Assembly (NCBI GenBank): GCA_017446155.1
Contig: JAFSRI010000053.1
Span: forward strand, 1-64,000
DNA: 64,000 nucleotides
Origin: Clostridia bacterium
GTDB lineage: Bacteria > Bacillota > Clostridia > Oscillospirales > CAG-272
Direction of reading: 5' to 3'
The notes below the pieces were generated by a model that ran no database searches, was not told the origin of the DNA, and saw only the letters and a list, made by a program, of their open reading frames with translations. Positions 53,508 to 62,451 of the stretch are shown piece by piece. The position numbers and the translations under genes are program-made. Position 1 is the first letter of the stretch; each line of letters starts with the position of its first letter.

Positions 53508-54248
53508 TTGTTATATGTAATAGGAGATCTGCATCTTTCTCGTTCTACGGAAAAGCCGATGGATATATTCGGCAAGCGTTGGCAGGAACATGACGGAAAA
53601 ATCAAAGAAAATTGGGAAAAAACAATAAAGAATAATGACACGGTGGTAATACCGGGCGACATTTCATGGGCAATGACGCTTGAAGAAGCCAAAGCGGATT
53701 TCGACTATATCGAGGCTTTGCCGGGAAAGAAAATAATTCTTAAAGGCAACCATGATTATTATTGGCAGACAAAGAAAAAGCTCGATGCTTTTTTATGCGA
53801 GAACGGATATAAATCTATGCATTTTTTGCATAATGATTCGACCGAAACCGACGATTTTATCATATGCGGCTCACGCGGATGGTATTCGGAAGAAAAAGAA
53901 ATTATATTACGCGGTGCAGATAATAAAAAAATCATAGCGCGCGAAGTGATGCGGCTTAATATGAGCATAAACGACGCAAAAAAACTTAAAGAAGCGGCAG
54001 CACAAACCGGAAAAGAAAAAGAGATACTTGCATTTTTGCATTTCCCGGCAGTGTTTAAAGATTACGTCTGTGACGAAATAGTGGAAGCGTTAAAAGCCGG
54101 CGGGGTGAGGCGCTGTTTTTATGGACATATTCACGGTAACTACGAGGCCCCCTCCAAAATAACATATTCCGGCATAGATTTCTTTCTTGTTTCGTCCGAT
54201 TATTTACTTTTTGAACCAATGCTTATTTTGCCTGAGAAAAAAATGTAA
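53508..54248 (+). CDS. Metallophosphoesterase
   Basis: 246 residues with the calcineurin-like set YVIGDLHLS, VVIPGDISWAM, ILKGNHDYYW, FLHFP and YGHIHGN. Acts on a phosphoester of unknown nature in the cytosol. It starts at TTG 53508, supported by GAGAGGAG eight to nine bases upstream and by the fit of the LYVIGDLH motif to the family start; no ATG in frame lies nearby. Confidence 0.88.
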   Translation: MLYVIGDLHLSRSTEKPMDIFGKRWQEHDGKIKENWEKTIKNNDTVVIPGDISWAMTLEEAKADFDYIEALPGKKIILKGNHDYYWQTKKKLDAFLCENGYKSMHFLHNDSTETDDFIICGSRGWYSEEKEIILRGADNKKIIAREVMRLNMSINDAKKLKEAAAQTGKEKEILAFLHFPAVFKDYVCDEIVEALKAGGVRRCFYGHIHGNYEAPSKITYSGIDFFLVSSDYLLFEPMLILPEKKM

Positions 54249-54260
54249 TTTTTTATTGCA

Positions 54261-54380
54261 CCCGCCGCGACGGCGCGCGAAGCGCGCGGGCGCGCCCGCC
54301 GCATGGAAACCGGCGGTGAGAGATGAAAAACCATAGGCGGGCGCGCGAATTTGCGCCTATGGCGCAAACGTCGCGGCGGG
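54261..54380 (+). repeat. Structured intergenic element, copy C
   Basis: 120 bp between the phosphoesterase gene and the tig promoter. Perfect 12-bp terminal repeat CCCGCCGCGACG (54261-54272) with CGTCGCGGCGGG (54369-54380). H1 GCGCGC/GCGCGC (54273-54287, loop GAA); H2 CGCGCCCGCC/GGCGGGCGCG (54291-54300 with 54336-54345, 35-nt loop containing GGTGAGAGATGAAAAA); H3 TTTGCGCC/GGCGCAAA (54350-54368, loop TAT). Same order and orientation as A and B. Confidence 0.88.
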
Positions 54381-54438
54381 AAAAACAAAAAACCGCTGAA
54401 AAATCGGCAAAAATACTTTATTTGAGCAAAGATTTTTG

Positions 54439-54467
54439 TTGACAGTGAAAAATATAAATGATATAAT
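54439..54467 (+). promoter_or_regulatory. Sigma-A promoter of tig-clpP-clpX
   Basis: TTGACA (54439-54444), 17-base spacer, TATAAT (54462-54467) preceded by TGA: a near-consensus vegetative promoter. I see no CtsR-type direct repeat around it. Confidence 0.9.
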
Positions 54468-54529
54468 ATCAAATGTATGCGATAGCGAAAAGCAAACAGA
54501 TAATAAACAATTTTGGAGGAATCACATCA

Positions 54530-55975
54530 ATGAAGATCATCAATGTAAGTGACGTTGAAACAAACCGCAAAGAACTTGAAATCCAAATAGAAAAAGCAGA
54601 ATTTGACGCGGCAGTAACAGAGGCGTTTAAAAAGAATGCGGGAAAGATAAACGTTCCCGGTTTCCGTAAGGGTCATGCTCCCCGTTCCGTCATCGAAAAA
54701 ATGTACGGCAAGGGCGTTTTCTATGAAGACGCATTAAACGACATCGTTCCAAAGACGTACTCGGACGCCGTAAAGGAATCTGGACTTGAAGTCGTTTCAG
54801 CACCTGAATACGACGTAAAAACAATCGACGAAAACGGCGTAGTTCTTATGGCTAAGGTGTATGTAAAACCCGAATGCAAAGTTGAGGACTATATAGGCAT
54901 CAAAGTTGAAAAAGAGCCCATCGTAGTTACCGACGACGCCGTTGAACACGAAATTCAGAGCGTAAGAGAGAGAAGCGCGCGTGAGATCGACGTAACCGAC
55001 AGACCCGCACAGAACGGCGACAAAGTTGTTTTCGATTTCGAGGGATTCTGCGACGGCAAAGCGTTTGACGGCGGCAAAGCTGAAAAATACTCTCTTAAAC
55101 TCGGTTCCGGCCAGTTTATTCCCGGATTTGAAGACCAGATTTGCGGTCATAATCCCGGCGACGAATTTGACGTAAACGTAACGTTCCCGACCGAATATCA
55201 GGAAGCGTCCCTCGCAGGCAAGCCCGCGGTATTCAAGTGCAAACTTCACGAAATCAAATTCGACGAGCTTCCCGAAGTTGACGACGAGTTTGCCAAGGAT
55301 AACGGTTTTGACACTCTTGATGAATACAAGGCTGATATTAAGGCAAAACTCGAAAATAGCGCGAAAAAAGCCGACGAAACAAGAGTTGAGGAAAAACTCC
55401 TCGACACGCTCGTTGAGAAACTCAACGCAGATATACCCGAGGCTATGTATGAAAACGAAACGGAAAACTGCGTAAGAGATTATGAAAACCGTTTGCGCTA
55501 TCAGGGAATGGATCTCGATATGTTCATGAAATACACAGGCATGACAATCGAAAAACTCCGCGAGCAGATGCGCCCCCAGGCTGAAAGAAACGTAAAGGTT
55601 CGTCTTGCGCTCGAAACGATAGCAAAACAGGAAAAACTTGAAGCGGCAAAAGAAAAAATTGAGGAAGAATACAAAAAAATCGCGGATGCTTATAACATAG
55701 AGATTGAAAAGGTCAAAGAAGCCATAGCCGAGGCTGACATAAAAGCGGACGTGGTTGTGGCACAAGCGCTTGAATTTATTAAATCTCATGCAGACATAAA
55801 AATAAAGAAAGCAACCGCGAAAAAAACCACAAAGAAAGCCGCAAAAGCTGAAACGGAAGAGGCTGCATCCGAAGAAAAGACGGATGACGCCGCAACGGAA
55901 GAGAAACCCGTGAAAAAAACCAGAAAAACAACAAAGAAAGCAGAAGAAACAGCAGACGAGGGCAAGGCGGAGTAA
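54530..55975 (+). CDS. tig: Trigger factor with Lys/Ala/Glu-rich tail
   Basis: Ribosome-bound chaperone and prolyl isomerase. 481 residues: ribosome-binding signature GFRKGHAPRSVIEKMYG, PPIase/FKBP domain with KVVFDFEGFCDGKAFDGG (~155-240), a helical C-terminal domain, then an extra tail of ~50 residues rich in Lys, Ala, Thr and Glu (KKATAKKTTKKAAK, EEKTDDAATEEK) beyond the usual ~430 residues. ATG 54530 is chosen because GGAGG lies 11 bases upstream. First gene of tig-clpP-clpX. Confidence 0.96.
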   Translation: MKIINVSDVETNRKELEIQIEKAEFDAAVTEAFKKNAGKINVPGFRKGHAPRSVIEKMYGKGVFYEDALNDIVPKTYSDAVKESGLEVVSAPEYDVKTIDENGVVLMAKVYVKPECKVEDYIGIKVEKEPIVVTDDAVEHEIQSVRERSAREIDVTDRPAQNGDKVVFDFEGFCDGKAFDGGKAEKYSLKLGSGQFIPGFEDQICGHNPGDEFDVNVTFPTEYQEASLAGKPAVFKCKLHEIKFDELPEVDDEFAKDNGFDTLDEYKADIKAKLENSAKKADETRVEEKLLDTLVEKLNADIPEAMYENETENCVRDYENRLRYQGMDLDMFMKYTGMTIEKLREQMRPQAERNVKVRLALETIAKQEKLEAAKEKIEEEYKKIADAYNIEIEKVKEAIAEADIKADVVVAQALEFIKSHADIKIKKATAKKTTKKAAKAETEEAASEEKTDDAATEEKPVKKTRKTTKKAEETADEGKAE

Positions 55976-56019
55976 GTGTTTTTAACGCTCCGGACTTGAC
56001 TTTGGAAAGGAGATAATTT

Positions 56020-56604
56020 ATGGCACTTGTACCAATGGTAGTAGAGCAGACGAGCAGAGGCGAAAGGTCGTATGACATTTATTCGCGCTTGCTCAACGAC
56101 AGAATAGTTTTCCTTGCAGACGAGGTAAATGACGTGACAGCGTCTCTTGTCGTGGCACAACTGCTTTACCTTGAAGCGCAGGACCCCGACAAAGATATTT
56201 CGCTCTATATAAACAGCCCCGGCGGTTCTATCACAGCGGGTATGGCTATATATGACACGATGAATTTCGTCAAATGCGACGTTTCCACAACGTGCATCGG
56301 AATGGCGGCCAGCATGGGCGCGTTTCTTCTCGCCGCCGGCGCTCCCGGCAAGAGATACGCGCTGCCCAACAGTGAGATCATGATCCATCAGCCTCTCGGA
56401 GGAATGCAAGGGCAGGCGACGGATATTAAGATCCACGCCGATCGTATTATAAAAATAAGAAAGACTCTCAACGAGATACTTGCCAAAGAAACCGGCAAGC
56501 CGCTGGAAGTTATCGAGGCGGACACCGAGCGCGATCATTTTCTCGACGCAAAAGAGGCGCTCGAATACGGACTTATCGACAAGGTCATCGAAAAACACAA
56601 CTGA
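56020..56604 (+). CDS. clpP: ATP-dependent Clp protease proteolytic subunit
   Basis: 194 residues, full length. Serine protease of the ClpXP barrel with [16 protein letters not shown], catalytic Ser in [12 protein letters not shown], catalytic His in MIHQPLGG and Asp in [17 protein letters not shown]. Follows tig by 44 bases, with GGAAAGGAG before ATG 56020. ClpX is encoded next. Confidence 0.98.
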   Translation: MALVPMVVEQTSRGERSYDIYSRLLNDRIVFLADEVNDVTASLVVAQLLYLEAQDPDKDISLYINSPGGSITAGMAIYDTMNFVKCDVSTTCIGMAASMGAFLLAAGAPGKRYALPNSEIMIHQPLGGMQGQATDIKIHADRIIKIRKTLNEILAKETGKPLEVIEADTERDHFLDAKEALEYGLIDKVIEKHN

Positions 56605-56615
56605 CGGAGATCAAA

Positions 56616-57848
56616 ATGGCGGATAACAATTCAACGAAAAAATTACACCGCTGTTCATTTTGCGGAAGAAGTGAAGACCAGGTTGGTGTTCTTATACCGT
56701 CCCCGCTCGGAACGTTCATCTGTGACGATTGCGTTTTTGCGTGCGAGCAGTTGCTTGACGATTATGAAAAATCGCAAAAAGACGTCGAATTGCAAAGGAT
56801 CGATAAGTTGCCGAAACCCAGAGAAATAAAGGCCGTTCTCGACGAATACGTTATCGGTCAGGACGACGCCAAAATCGCGCTTTCGGTGGCGGTTTACAAT
56901 CATTACAAACGCATTTTGCAGAAAAGAGATTCCGACGACGGTGTTGAAATTCAGAAAAGCAACGTTTTGCTCCTCGGCCCCACGGGCGTAGGAAAAACGT
57001 TTCTGGCGCAGACGCTTGCAAAGACTCTTAAAGTTCCGTTTGCAATAGCGGACGCTACGACGTTGACTGAGGCGGGATATGTAGGTGAGGACGTTGAAAA
57101 CATACTCCTCAGGCTCATTCAGGCGGCAGATTATGACATAGAACTTGCCGAAAAGGGCATTATCTACATTGACGAGATAGACAAAATATCACGCCGCAGT
57201 GAAAACCGATCTATCACTCGCGACGTATCCGGCGAGGGCGTTCAGCAGGCATTGCTGAAAATACTCGAAGGAACGATAGCAAACGTGCCTCCGCAGGGCG
57301 GCAGAAAGCATCCCAATCAGGATTTTATCCAGATAAACACGGAAAACATACTGTTCATCTGCGGCGGAGCGTTTGACGGATTGGAAAAGATTGTAGAAGC
57401 GCGTCAGGGTGAATCCACAATAGGCTTCGGCGGTGAAGTGAAGAAAAAAGCCGAAAAGGAAGCGGAGGGAATATTAAAGGACGTTACTCCACACGATATT
57501 GTGAAGTTCGGTCTTATACCGGAGCTTGTCGGCAGACTTCCCGTTATCGTGACGCTTTCTTCGCTTGATGAGGCGGCGCTGTCACGCATACTTCGCGAGC
57601 CGAAAAACGCGGTGTTGAAACAGTATATAAAACTCCTCGGCTTGGATGGAGTTGAACTTACGTTCACCGACGGTGCTGTGAGCAAGATAGCAAATAAGGC
57701 TATCGAGCGCGGTACCGGCGCAAGAGGGCTTAGGTCTATAATGGAGACGATAATGTTGCCGGTGATGTATGATACGCCGTCAAACAGCGACGTTAAAGCC
57801 GTTGTTATAGACGAGGACGCAGTTGAAAAAGCATTTATAAAAAAATAA
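56616..57848 (+). CDS. clpX: ATP-dependent Clp protease ATP-binding subunit ClpX
   Basis: 410 residues. N-terminal zinc finger with Cys 13, 16, 35, 38 (RCSFCGR and CDDC), AAA+ Walker [11 protein letters not shown], Walker [11 protein letters not shown], sensor and RKHPN motif, and the GFGGEV loop (IGF loop, ClpP contact region). Starts 11 bases after clpP; terminator downstream. Confidence 0.98.
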   Translation: MADNNSTKKLHRCSFCGRSEDQVGVLIPSPLGTFICDDCVFACEQLLDDYEKSQKDVELQRIDKLPKPREIKAVLDEYVIGQDDAKIALSVAVYNHYKRILQKRDSDDGVEIQKSNVLLLGPTGVGKTFLAQTLAKTLKVPFAIADATTLTEAGYVGEDVENILLRLIQAADYDIELAEKGIIYIDEIDKISRRSENRSITRDVSGEGVQQALLKILEGTIANVPPQGGRKHPNQDFIQINTENILFICGGAFDGLEKIVEARQGESTIGFGGEVKKKAEKEAEGILKDVTPHDIVKFGLIPELVGRLPVIVTLSSLDEAALSRILREPKNAVLKQYIKLLGLDGVELTFTDGAVSKIANKAIERGTGARGLRSIMETIMLPVMYDTPSNSDVKAVVIDEDAVEKAFIKK

Positions 57849-57852
57849 AAGG

Positions 57853-57882
57853 AAAACGCACCGAAGTCGGTGCGTTTTTTAT
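57853..57882 (+). terminator. Terminator of tig-clpP-clpX
   Basis: Stem AAAACGCACCG/CGGTGCGTTTT (57853-57863 with 57868-57878), loop AAGT, then T run, a few bases after the clpX stop. Confidence 0.93.
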
Positions 57883-58042
57883 GTTGCCGCTTTAATATTT
57901 GATGTTTTTTTATCATGAGAAAAAACGAAAAGCGTGTTACTTTTGCCGAGTTTATCGCAAAAAACGGTTAAAATTTATTCCGGAAAAGTATATTAACGTT
58001 GAAAAGTCTGCCGAGCGAAATAAAGCGGTAAATCAAAAAGAT

Positions 58043-58603
58043 TTATTGCAGTTCATCGAGCTTGGCTTTTATATCAAGCATATCTTTTAACATGTCGTCT
58101 TTTTTGTGCGGGTCGCGCAAAAGTGCCGACGGGTGATATACGGCGCAAATGTCGAAATTCCCTTTTTTAAACCAAACGCCGTGCTCGGATGTGATTTTAA
58201 AATCAGGCTTTATCAGTCGCATAGCCGCTATTCTGCCTAAGCACACTATCATTTTCGGTTTTATCGCTCTCACCTGCCCCCGGAGGTAGTCTATACACAT
58301 ATCCTCTTCCTCTGGCTTGGGGTCGCGATTCTTCGGCGGGCGGCATTTGAGAATGTTCGCTATGTAAACATCGTCGCGCTCGATTCCTACGGCGGTGAGA
58401 TACTTGTCAAACAGTTTTCCCGCGGCACCTACAAACGGTATGCCGCTCAGGTCTTCTTTTTCCCCGGGCGCCTCTCCCACAAACATAAGTTCAGCATTCG
58501 GGTTTCCAACGCCGAACACAACATTCGTGCGAGTTTGCCCCAGCGGGCATCTTTGGCAATTTTCACACTCGGATTTTACCTGCATAAGCGTTTTTGTTTC
58601 CAT
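58043..58603 (-). CDS. Uracil-DNA glycosylase, family 4 (4Fe-4S)
   Basis: 186 residues. Removes uracil from DNA. Seen: Fe-S cysteines in CENCQRCPLGQTRTN, the catalytic loop MFVGEAPGEKEDLSGIPFVG, LKCRPPKNRDPKPEE with a further Cys, and YHPSALLR. No N-terminal extra domain. RBS CGGAGGAATTT before ATG 58603. Confidence 0.93.
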   Translation of the reverse strand: METKTLMQVKSECENCQRCPLGQTRTNVVFGVGNPNAELMFVGEAPGEKEDLSGIPFVGAAGKLFDKYLTAVGIERDDVYIANILKCRPPKNRDPKPEEEDMCIDYLRGQVRAIKPKMIVCLGRIAAMRLIKPDFKITSEHGVWFKKGNFDICAVYHPSALLRDPHKKDDMLKDMLDIKAKLDELQ

Positions 58604-58658
58604 TAAAATTCCTCCGATACGGTTGGCTTAAACAGAGTATATCATATCTTCGGCGAAA

Positions 58659-59264
58659 TTAACAGAGTTTTGAAAGAATTTCCACGGCATTATTTTCACA
58701 AATCGGTGTGCAATGTTCAAAAAGAAACGCCTCGTTTTGCTCGCAGGTGCATTTTCGCCCGAACTCACCCATGAAAATGTTTTCGCACGAGATAGTCGGC
58801 CGCCCGTAAATTGCGGGCGAAGATTCGGTTATTTTAAGGTAATAAACGTTTTTGTCCTTTTCTTTTACATAAAATACGTCACTTTTCCCGTCATAGCCGT
58901 TGTCATACAAGGCAAGACAGGCGGAAAGCAGGTTCTCAAGAGCCGGAAAATAATAGACCGATTCGGTTTTTACGCTTTGAGCATATGGCATCTCTTCTTC
59001 GGGCAGGTCGGTTGATTTTCGCTCCATTTTCGTTATGTAAATTTCGCATCCGCCGCTTTTTTCGGGATATACCCGAATACATATCCTGCCGCTTGCGGCG
59101 TCAAAGCCCGTTTTGTGTTTTGCCTCGTCAAGCATCACCCAAAGCGCGCGGCGGGTTTCGGTGTTGTCATAATCTATTTTGTCGCACGTCAGGTCATATT
59201 TGACCATATCAAAAGGAGTAAGACATATTTTCAGTTTTCCCGTTTCAAGCAGAGTCATTTCCAT
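58659..59264 (-). CDS. MecA-family adaptor-like protein
   Basis: 201 residues. The N-terminal ~90 residues match MecA: METGKLKICLTPFDMVKYDLTC, then RALWVMLDEAKHKTGFDAASGRICIRVYPEKSGGCEIYITKM; the C-terminal half is helical with Clp-ATPase-type contact features less clear. MecA delivers ComK and other substrates to ClpCP. It is shorter than Bacillus MecA (218) and carries several extra Cys at the C-terminus. ATG 59264 is preferred to GTG 59276 because of GGAAGTG upstream. Opposite in strand to the nearby clpPX. Confidence 0.7.
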   Translation of the reverse strand: MEMTLLETGKLKICLTPFDMVKYDLTCDKIDYDNTETRRALWVMLDEAKHKTGFDAASGRICIRVYPEKSGGCEIYITKMERKSTDLPEEEMPYAQSVKTESVYYFPALENLLSACLALYDNGYDGKSDVFYVKEKDKNVYYLKITESSPAIYGRPTISCENIFMGEFGRKCTCEQNEAFLFEHCTPICENNAVEILSKLC

Positions 59265-59435
59265 AAACAAATTCACTTCCGTACAAAATTATATTTGCGA
59301 ATAGATTATAACAGATGGCGGTCAAAAAAGATAGAGCAAAAAATTTGGTATTTCTGCCGTTTCTGCCCGGCGCCCCCTCTCTGACGGCAAAAAAATAAAA
59401 ACGAGGGCATTTTTTCAAATAATTTATCCGCATAC

Positions 59436-59464
59436 TTGAAAAAATGCGAAATTGATGATATTAT
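59436..59464 (+). promoter_or_regulatory. Sigma-A promoter of trpS
   Basis: TTGAAA (59436-59441), 17-base spacer, TATTAT (59459-59464) preceded by TGA; same format as the promoters at 2474 and 26808. trpS starts 61 bases downstream. Confidence 0.8.
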
Positions 59465-59524
59465 ATATTATGTATAAGTATAAAAATAGTTACTTCTTTG
59501 CAAATTAAAAGGCGGTGAAACAAA

Positions 59525-60532
59525 TTGGAATTTTCAAATGATAAAAAGATAGTTTTTTCAGGGGTACAGCCGTCGGGAAATCTGACGTTGGGCAACTACC
59601 TGGGAGCTATAAAGAACTGGAAAACGCTTCAAGACGAATATAACTGTATTTATTGCGTAGTGGATATGCACGCTATAACCGTAAGACAGGACCCGGCAGA
59701 ACTTAGACGCAGAACGCTTGAAACGCTTGCCATATATATCGCAAGCGGGCTTGACCCGAAGGAAAACCTGTTGTTTGTGCAAAGCCATGTTCCCGCGCAC
59801 GCGCAGCTTGCATGGGTGCTGGACTGTTACACGATGTTCGGGGAACTTTCCAGAATGACGCAGTTCAAGGATAAAAGCGCCAAAAACGCGCAGAATATAA
59901 ATGCCGGTCTGTTCACTTATCCATCGCTTATGGCGGCGGATATACTCCTTTATAAAACGGCGCTTGTCCCCGTCGGGGTAGACCAGAAACAACACATAGA
60001 GATAACACGCGACGTGGCTGAGAGATTTAACCAAATATACGGGGAAACGTTCGTCATTCCCGAACCGTATATGCCCAAAACCGGAACAAAAATATTCTCT
60101 CTTGCCGAGCCGACGAAAAAAATGAGCAAATCGGACGAGAACGAAAACGCGTCAATAAAACTGCTTGATACAAAGGACGCGATAATCCGCAAATTTAAGC
60201 GCGCGGTGACGGACAGCGACACATGCGTTAAATATGCGGAAGGGAAAGACGGAATAAACAACCTTATGACGATTTATTCATGCTTTACGTCAAAGAGCAT
60301 GGAAGAGATAGAAAAAGAGTTTGACGGACGCGGTTACGGCGATTTCAAGCTCGCCGTTGGCGAGGCGTGTGCCGACGGGCTGGCGCCTTTGCAAGCGGAA
60401 TATGCTCGACTTATGGCCGACAAGGGGTATCTTGAAAGTATACTTAAAGAAGGCGCGTCATATGCGTCATATCTTGCGTCAAAAACGTTGTCGAAAGTAT
60501 ATCGCAAGATAGGATTTTATCAAACAAAATAA
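59525..60532 (+). CDS. trpS: Tryptophanyl-tRNA synthetase
   Basis: 335 residues. Class I synthetase with FSGVQPSGNLTLGNYLGAIKNW (HIGH-like TLGN), the tryptophan-binding region VDMHAIT, and KMSKS (PTKKMSKSDEN). It starts at TTG 59525, supported by AAGGCGGTG seven bases upstream and by the fit of the family start. The gene is followed by the WecA/TagO-like gene with a small gap. No T-box is evident in the ~50 nt leader. Confidence 0.96.
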   Translation: MEFSNDKKIVFSGVQPSGNLTLGNYLGAIKNWKTLQDEYNCIYCVVDMHAITVRQDPAELRRRTLETLAIYIASGLDPKENLLFVQSHVPAHAQLAWVLDCYTMFGELSRMTQFKDKSAKNAQNINAGLFTYPSLMAADILLYKTALVPVGVDQKQHIEITRDVAERFNQIYGETFVIPEPYMPKTGTKIFSLAEPTKKMSKSDENENASIKLLDTKDAIIRKFKRAVTDSDTCVKYAEGKDGINNLMTIYSCFTSKSMEEIEKEFDGRGYGDFKLAVGEACADGLAPLQAEYARLMADKGYLESILKEGASYASYLASKTLSKVYRKIGFYQTK

Positions 60533-60551
60533 CGATTGAAAGGTGAAAACA

Positions 60552-62423
60552 ATGTACGAACCTATACTTGTTAAAGAAAACCTGCTATATTTGCTTGTTT
60601 TGGCAATAGCGGCTATCATCACTTTCCTTTTTACCCCTGTAACAAGGATAATAGCAAAGAAAACGGGCGCGGTAGACGTTCCCGATAAAGAACGCAAATT
60701 TCACCGCACGCCGACGCCGCGCTTGGGCGGAATTGCCATAGCGTTCGGATTTGCGGTGGCTGCAATATGCGCCGAGATAATATTTAAGGGAACAGTGTCA
60801 AAAGAAATGCTGATAACCGTCATAGGCGGTCTTGTCGTGTGCGGATTCGGCATTGTTGACGACATATTCAATTTGCCGGCACTGCTTAAATTCTTCGTTC
60901 AGATATGTGTTGCCGTAGCGACGGTACTTGTGGGCGGGGCGATTGAGTATACCACGCTTTTCGGGCACACGATTGTGTTCGGTATTTGGTCAATACCCGT
61001 CACTATTCTTTGGATAGTGCTCTTAATCAACGCAATGAACCTCATCGACGGACTTGACGGACTCGCTTGCGGCGTTTCGTTCCTCTCGTCGGTTGCGCTC
61101 CTTATCATCGCAATTCTTATGGGCGAGCCTGTGTGCGCGGTAATCGCGGCGGCGCTTTGCGGCGCGTCGATAGGTTTTTTGCCTTACAACGTAAATCCCG
61201 CGGCTGTGTTTATGGGCGACAGTGGCTCGACGATGTTTGGATATGTGCTGGCGTGCATCTCGATTTTCGGCTTCTTCAAAGGGGCGACGCTCATTTCAAG
61301 CATCGCACCCGCTCTTGTGTTCGCACTTCCGGTAGTCGATGTTATCGTTACGTTCGGAGATCGCATAACCGGCGGGAAAAACCCGTTCAAGCCGGACCGT
61401 TCGCATCTTCATTACAAACTTGTAGACATCGGCTTCTCGCCAAAACAAGCCGTCGCGATTATTTACATTGCGTCAGCCGTGTTCTGCGGCGCGGCGATAT
61501 TCTCGCTTTACAACAAAATGGCGGCGCTTATTATTGCCGGCTGTATGTTCCTGTTCCTGTTCTTGCTTAAACACGTTGACAAGCTCCTGCCCGGCGAGGT
61601 AAAAACGAAAAACAATTCAGAAAAAACATCGGGCGAGCAGGTGACGTCCGACGGCAATGAAAACGTCGAAACCGTCGAGAACGCTCAACCTTCAAACGAA
61701 AGCAAAGCGGATGACGAAGACAATTCTGCGGGTAAAAGCGAACCCGGCGAAGAGATCGGCGATAAAATTAAAGACGATGTTTACGACGGCGACTCCTCGG
61801 GTGTAAAAGAACGTTCAGAAAAAACAGCAAAAGAAAACAAAAAGGAAGAAAAGTTAAGAAATAGCAGCCGAGGCGAAAAAGAAGCTGATCATTCGGATAG
61901 AAAAGACAACAAAAAAGATAAGAAAGCAAAAGACAGAACGGCGGAAAAAGCAGTTTTTGCGGCGGCGATAAGTTCAAACGACAATGACGATAATGACGAG
62001 AGCAAGGCTGAGAAAGCAGAGAAGCAAACTCGTAAGAAAGCCGACAAATCGGTGAAAGAGAGCTCGTCCGAAGAGTCAAAAGAAATAAAAACTCCGACGG
62101 CAGAAGAGATGACGGCGGAGCAGACGGAAGAAACTCCCGTTGAAGCCGAAACGACGGCGGAAGTTTTGGAAAGTGAAACGGCTGAAACTTCGACAGCAGA
62201 AGAGATGACGGCAGAACAGACGGAAGAAACTCCCATTGAAACCGAAACGACGGCGGAAGTTTTGGAAAGTGAAACGGCTGAAACTCCGACAGCAGAAGAG
62301 ATGACGGCGGAACAGACGGAAGAAACTCCCATTGAAACCGAAACGACGGCGGACGCGGTGGAAGGTGAAGTTGCGGCGGCGTCTGTTGACTTTGAGAAAG
62401 ACAAAAAGGCAGAATCAATATAA
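60552..62423 (+). CDS. WecA/TagO-like glycosyl-1-phosphate transferase with long repeat tail
   Basis: 623 residues. First ~350: about ten membrane helices with the family motifs VDVPDKERKFHRTPTPRLGG, FGIVDDIFNLPALLKFFVQ, LINAMNLIDGLDGLACG, VFMGDSGSTMFGY and RSHLHYKLV; the enzyme links a sugar phosphate to undecaprenyl phosphate for teichoic acid or capsule. From ~355 on is a ~270-residue cytoplasmic tail, highly charged, Lys/Asp/Glu-rich then Thr/Glu-rich, ending with 2.8 copies of a 32-residue repeat. ATG 60552 is chosen; GTG 60543 overlaps the AAAGGTG site. Confidence 0.9.
   Translation: MYEPILVKENLLYLLVLAIAAIITFLFTPVTRIIAKKTGAVDVPDKERKFHRTPTPRLGGIAIAFGFAVAAICAEIIFKGTVSKEMLITVIGGLVVCGFGIVDDIFNLPALLKFFVQICVAVATVLVGGAIEYTTLFGHTIVFGIWSIPVTILWIVLLINAMNLIDGLDGLACGVSFLSSVALLIIAILMGEPVCAVIAAALCGASIGFLPYNVNPAAVFMGDSGSTMFGYVLACISIFGFFKGATLISSIAPALVFALPVVDVIVTFGDRITGGKNPFKPDRSHLHYKLVDIGFSPKQAVAIIYIASAVFCGAAIFSLYNKMAALIIAGCMFLFLFLLKHVDKLLPGEVKTKNNSEKTSGEQVTSDGNENVETVENAQPSNESKADDEDNSAGKSEPGEEIGDKIKDDVYDGDSSGVKERSEKTAKENKKEEKLRNSSRGEKEADHSDRKDNKKDKKAKDRTAEKAVFAAAISSNDNDDNDESKAEKAEKQTRKKADKSVKESSSEESKEIKTPTAEEMTAEQTEETPVEAETTAEVLESETAETSTAEEMTAEQTEETPIETETTAEVLESETAETPTAEEMTAEQTEETPIETETTADAVEGEVAAASVDFEKDKKAESI
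62091..62370 (+). repeat. 96-bp tandem repeat within the WecA/TagO-like gene
   Basis: Units begin at 62091, 62187 and 62283, each 96 bases apart and nearly identical; the third is partial (~85 bases). Each encodes 32 residues of form TPTAEEMTAEQTEE... and ends ESETAE. Copies differ at a few positions, for example V/A versus I/T in the middle. Confidence 0.95.
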
Positions 62424-62451
62424 AAAAATGAAATAGAAAGGGGCGAGCGGA

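Noticed and set aside
49732..54380. GC-rich elements considered as ordinary terminators
   Set aside because: They are 120-124 bp with four helices and lack a T run at the 3' end; copy C also lies upstream of a promoter and none behaves as a single hairpin.
54797..55789. A 330-codon minus-strand frame
   Set aside because: Antisense shadow of tig; composition is Phe/Arg/Val-rich with no binding site or family match.
62091..62370. Tandem repeats considered as a CRISPR or VNTR locus
   Set aside because: The repeats have no spacers and lie in frame in a coding gene; they are a protein repeat.
61768..62418. A 216-codon Pro/Ser/Leu-rich minus-strand frame
   Set aside because: Antisense of the Glu/Thr repeat tail; the open frame follows from the repeat composition.
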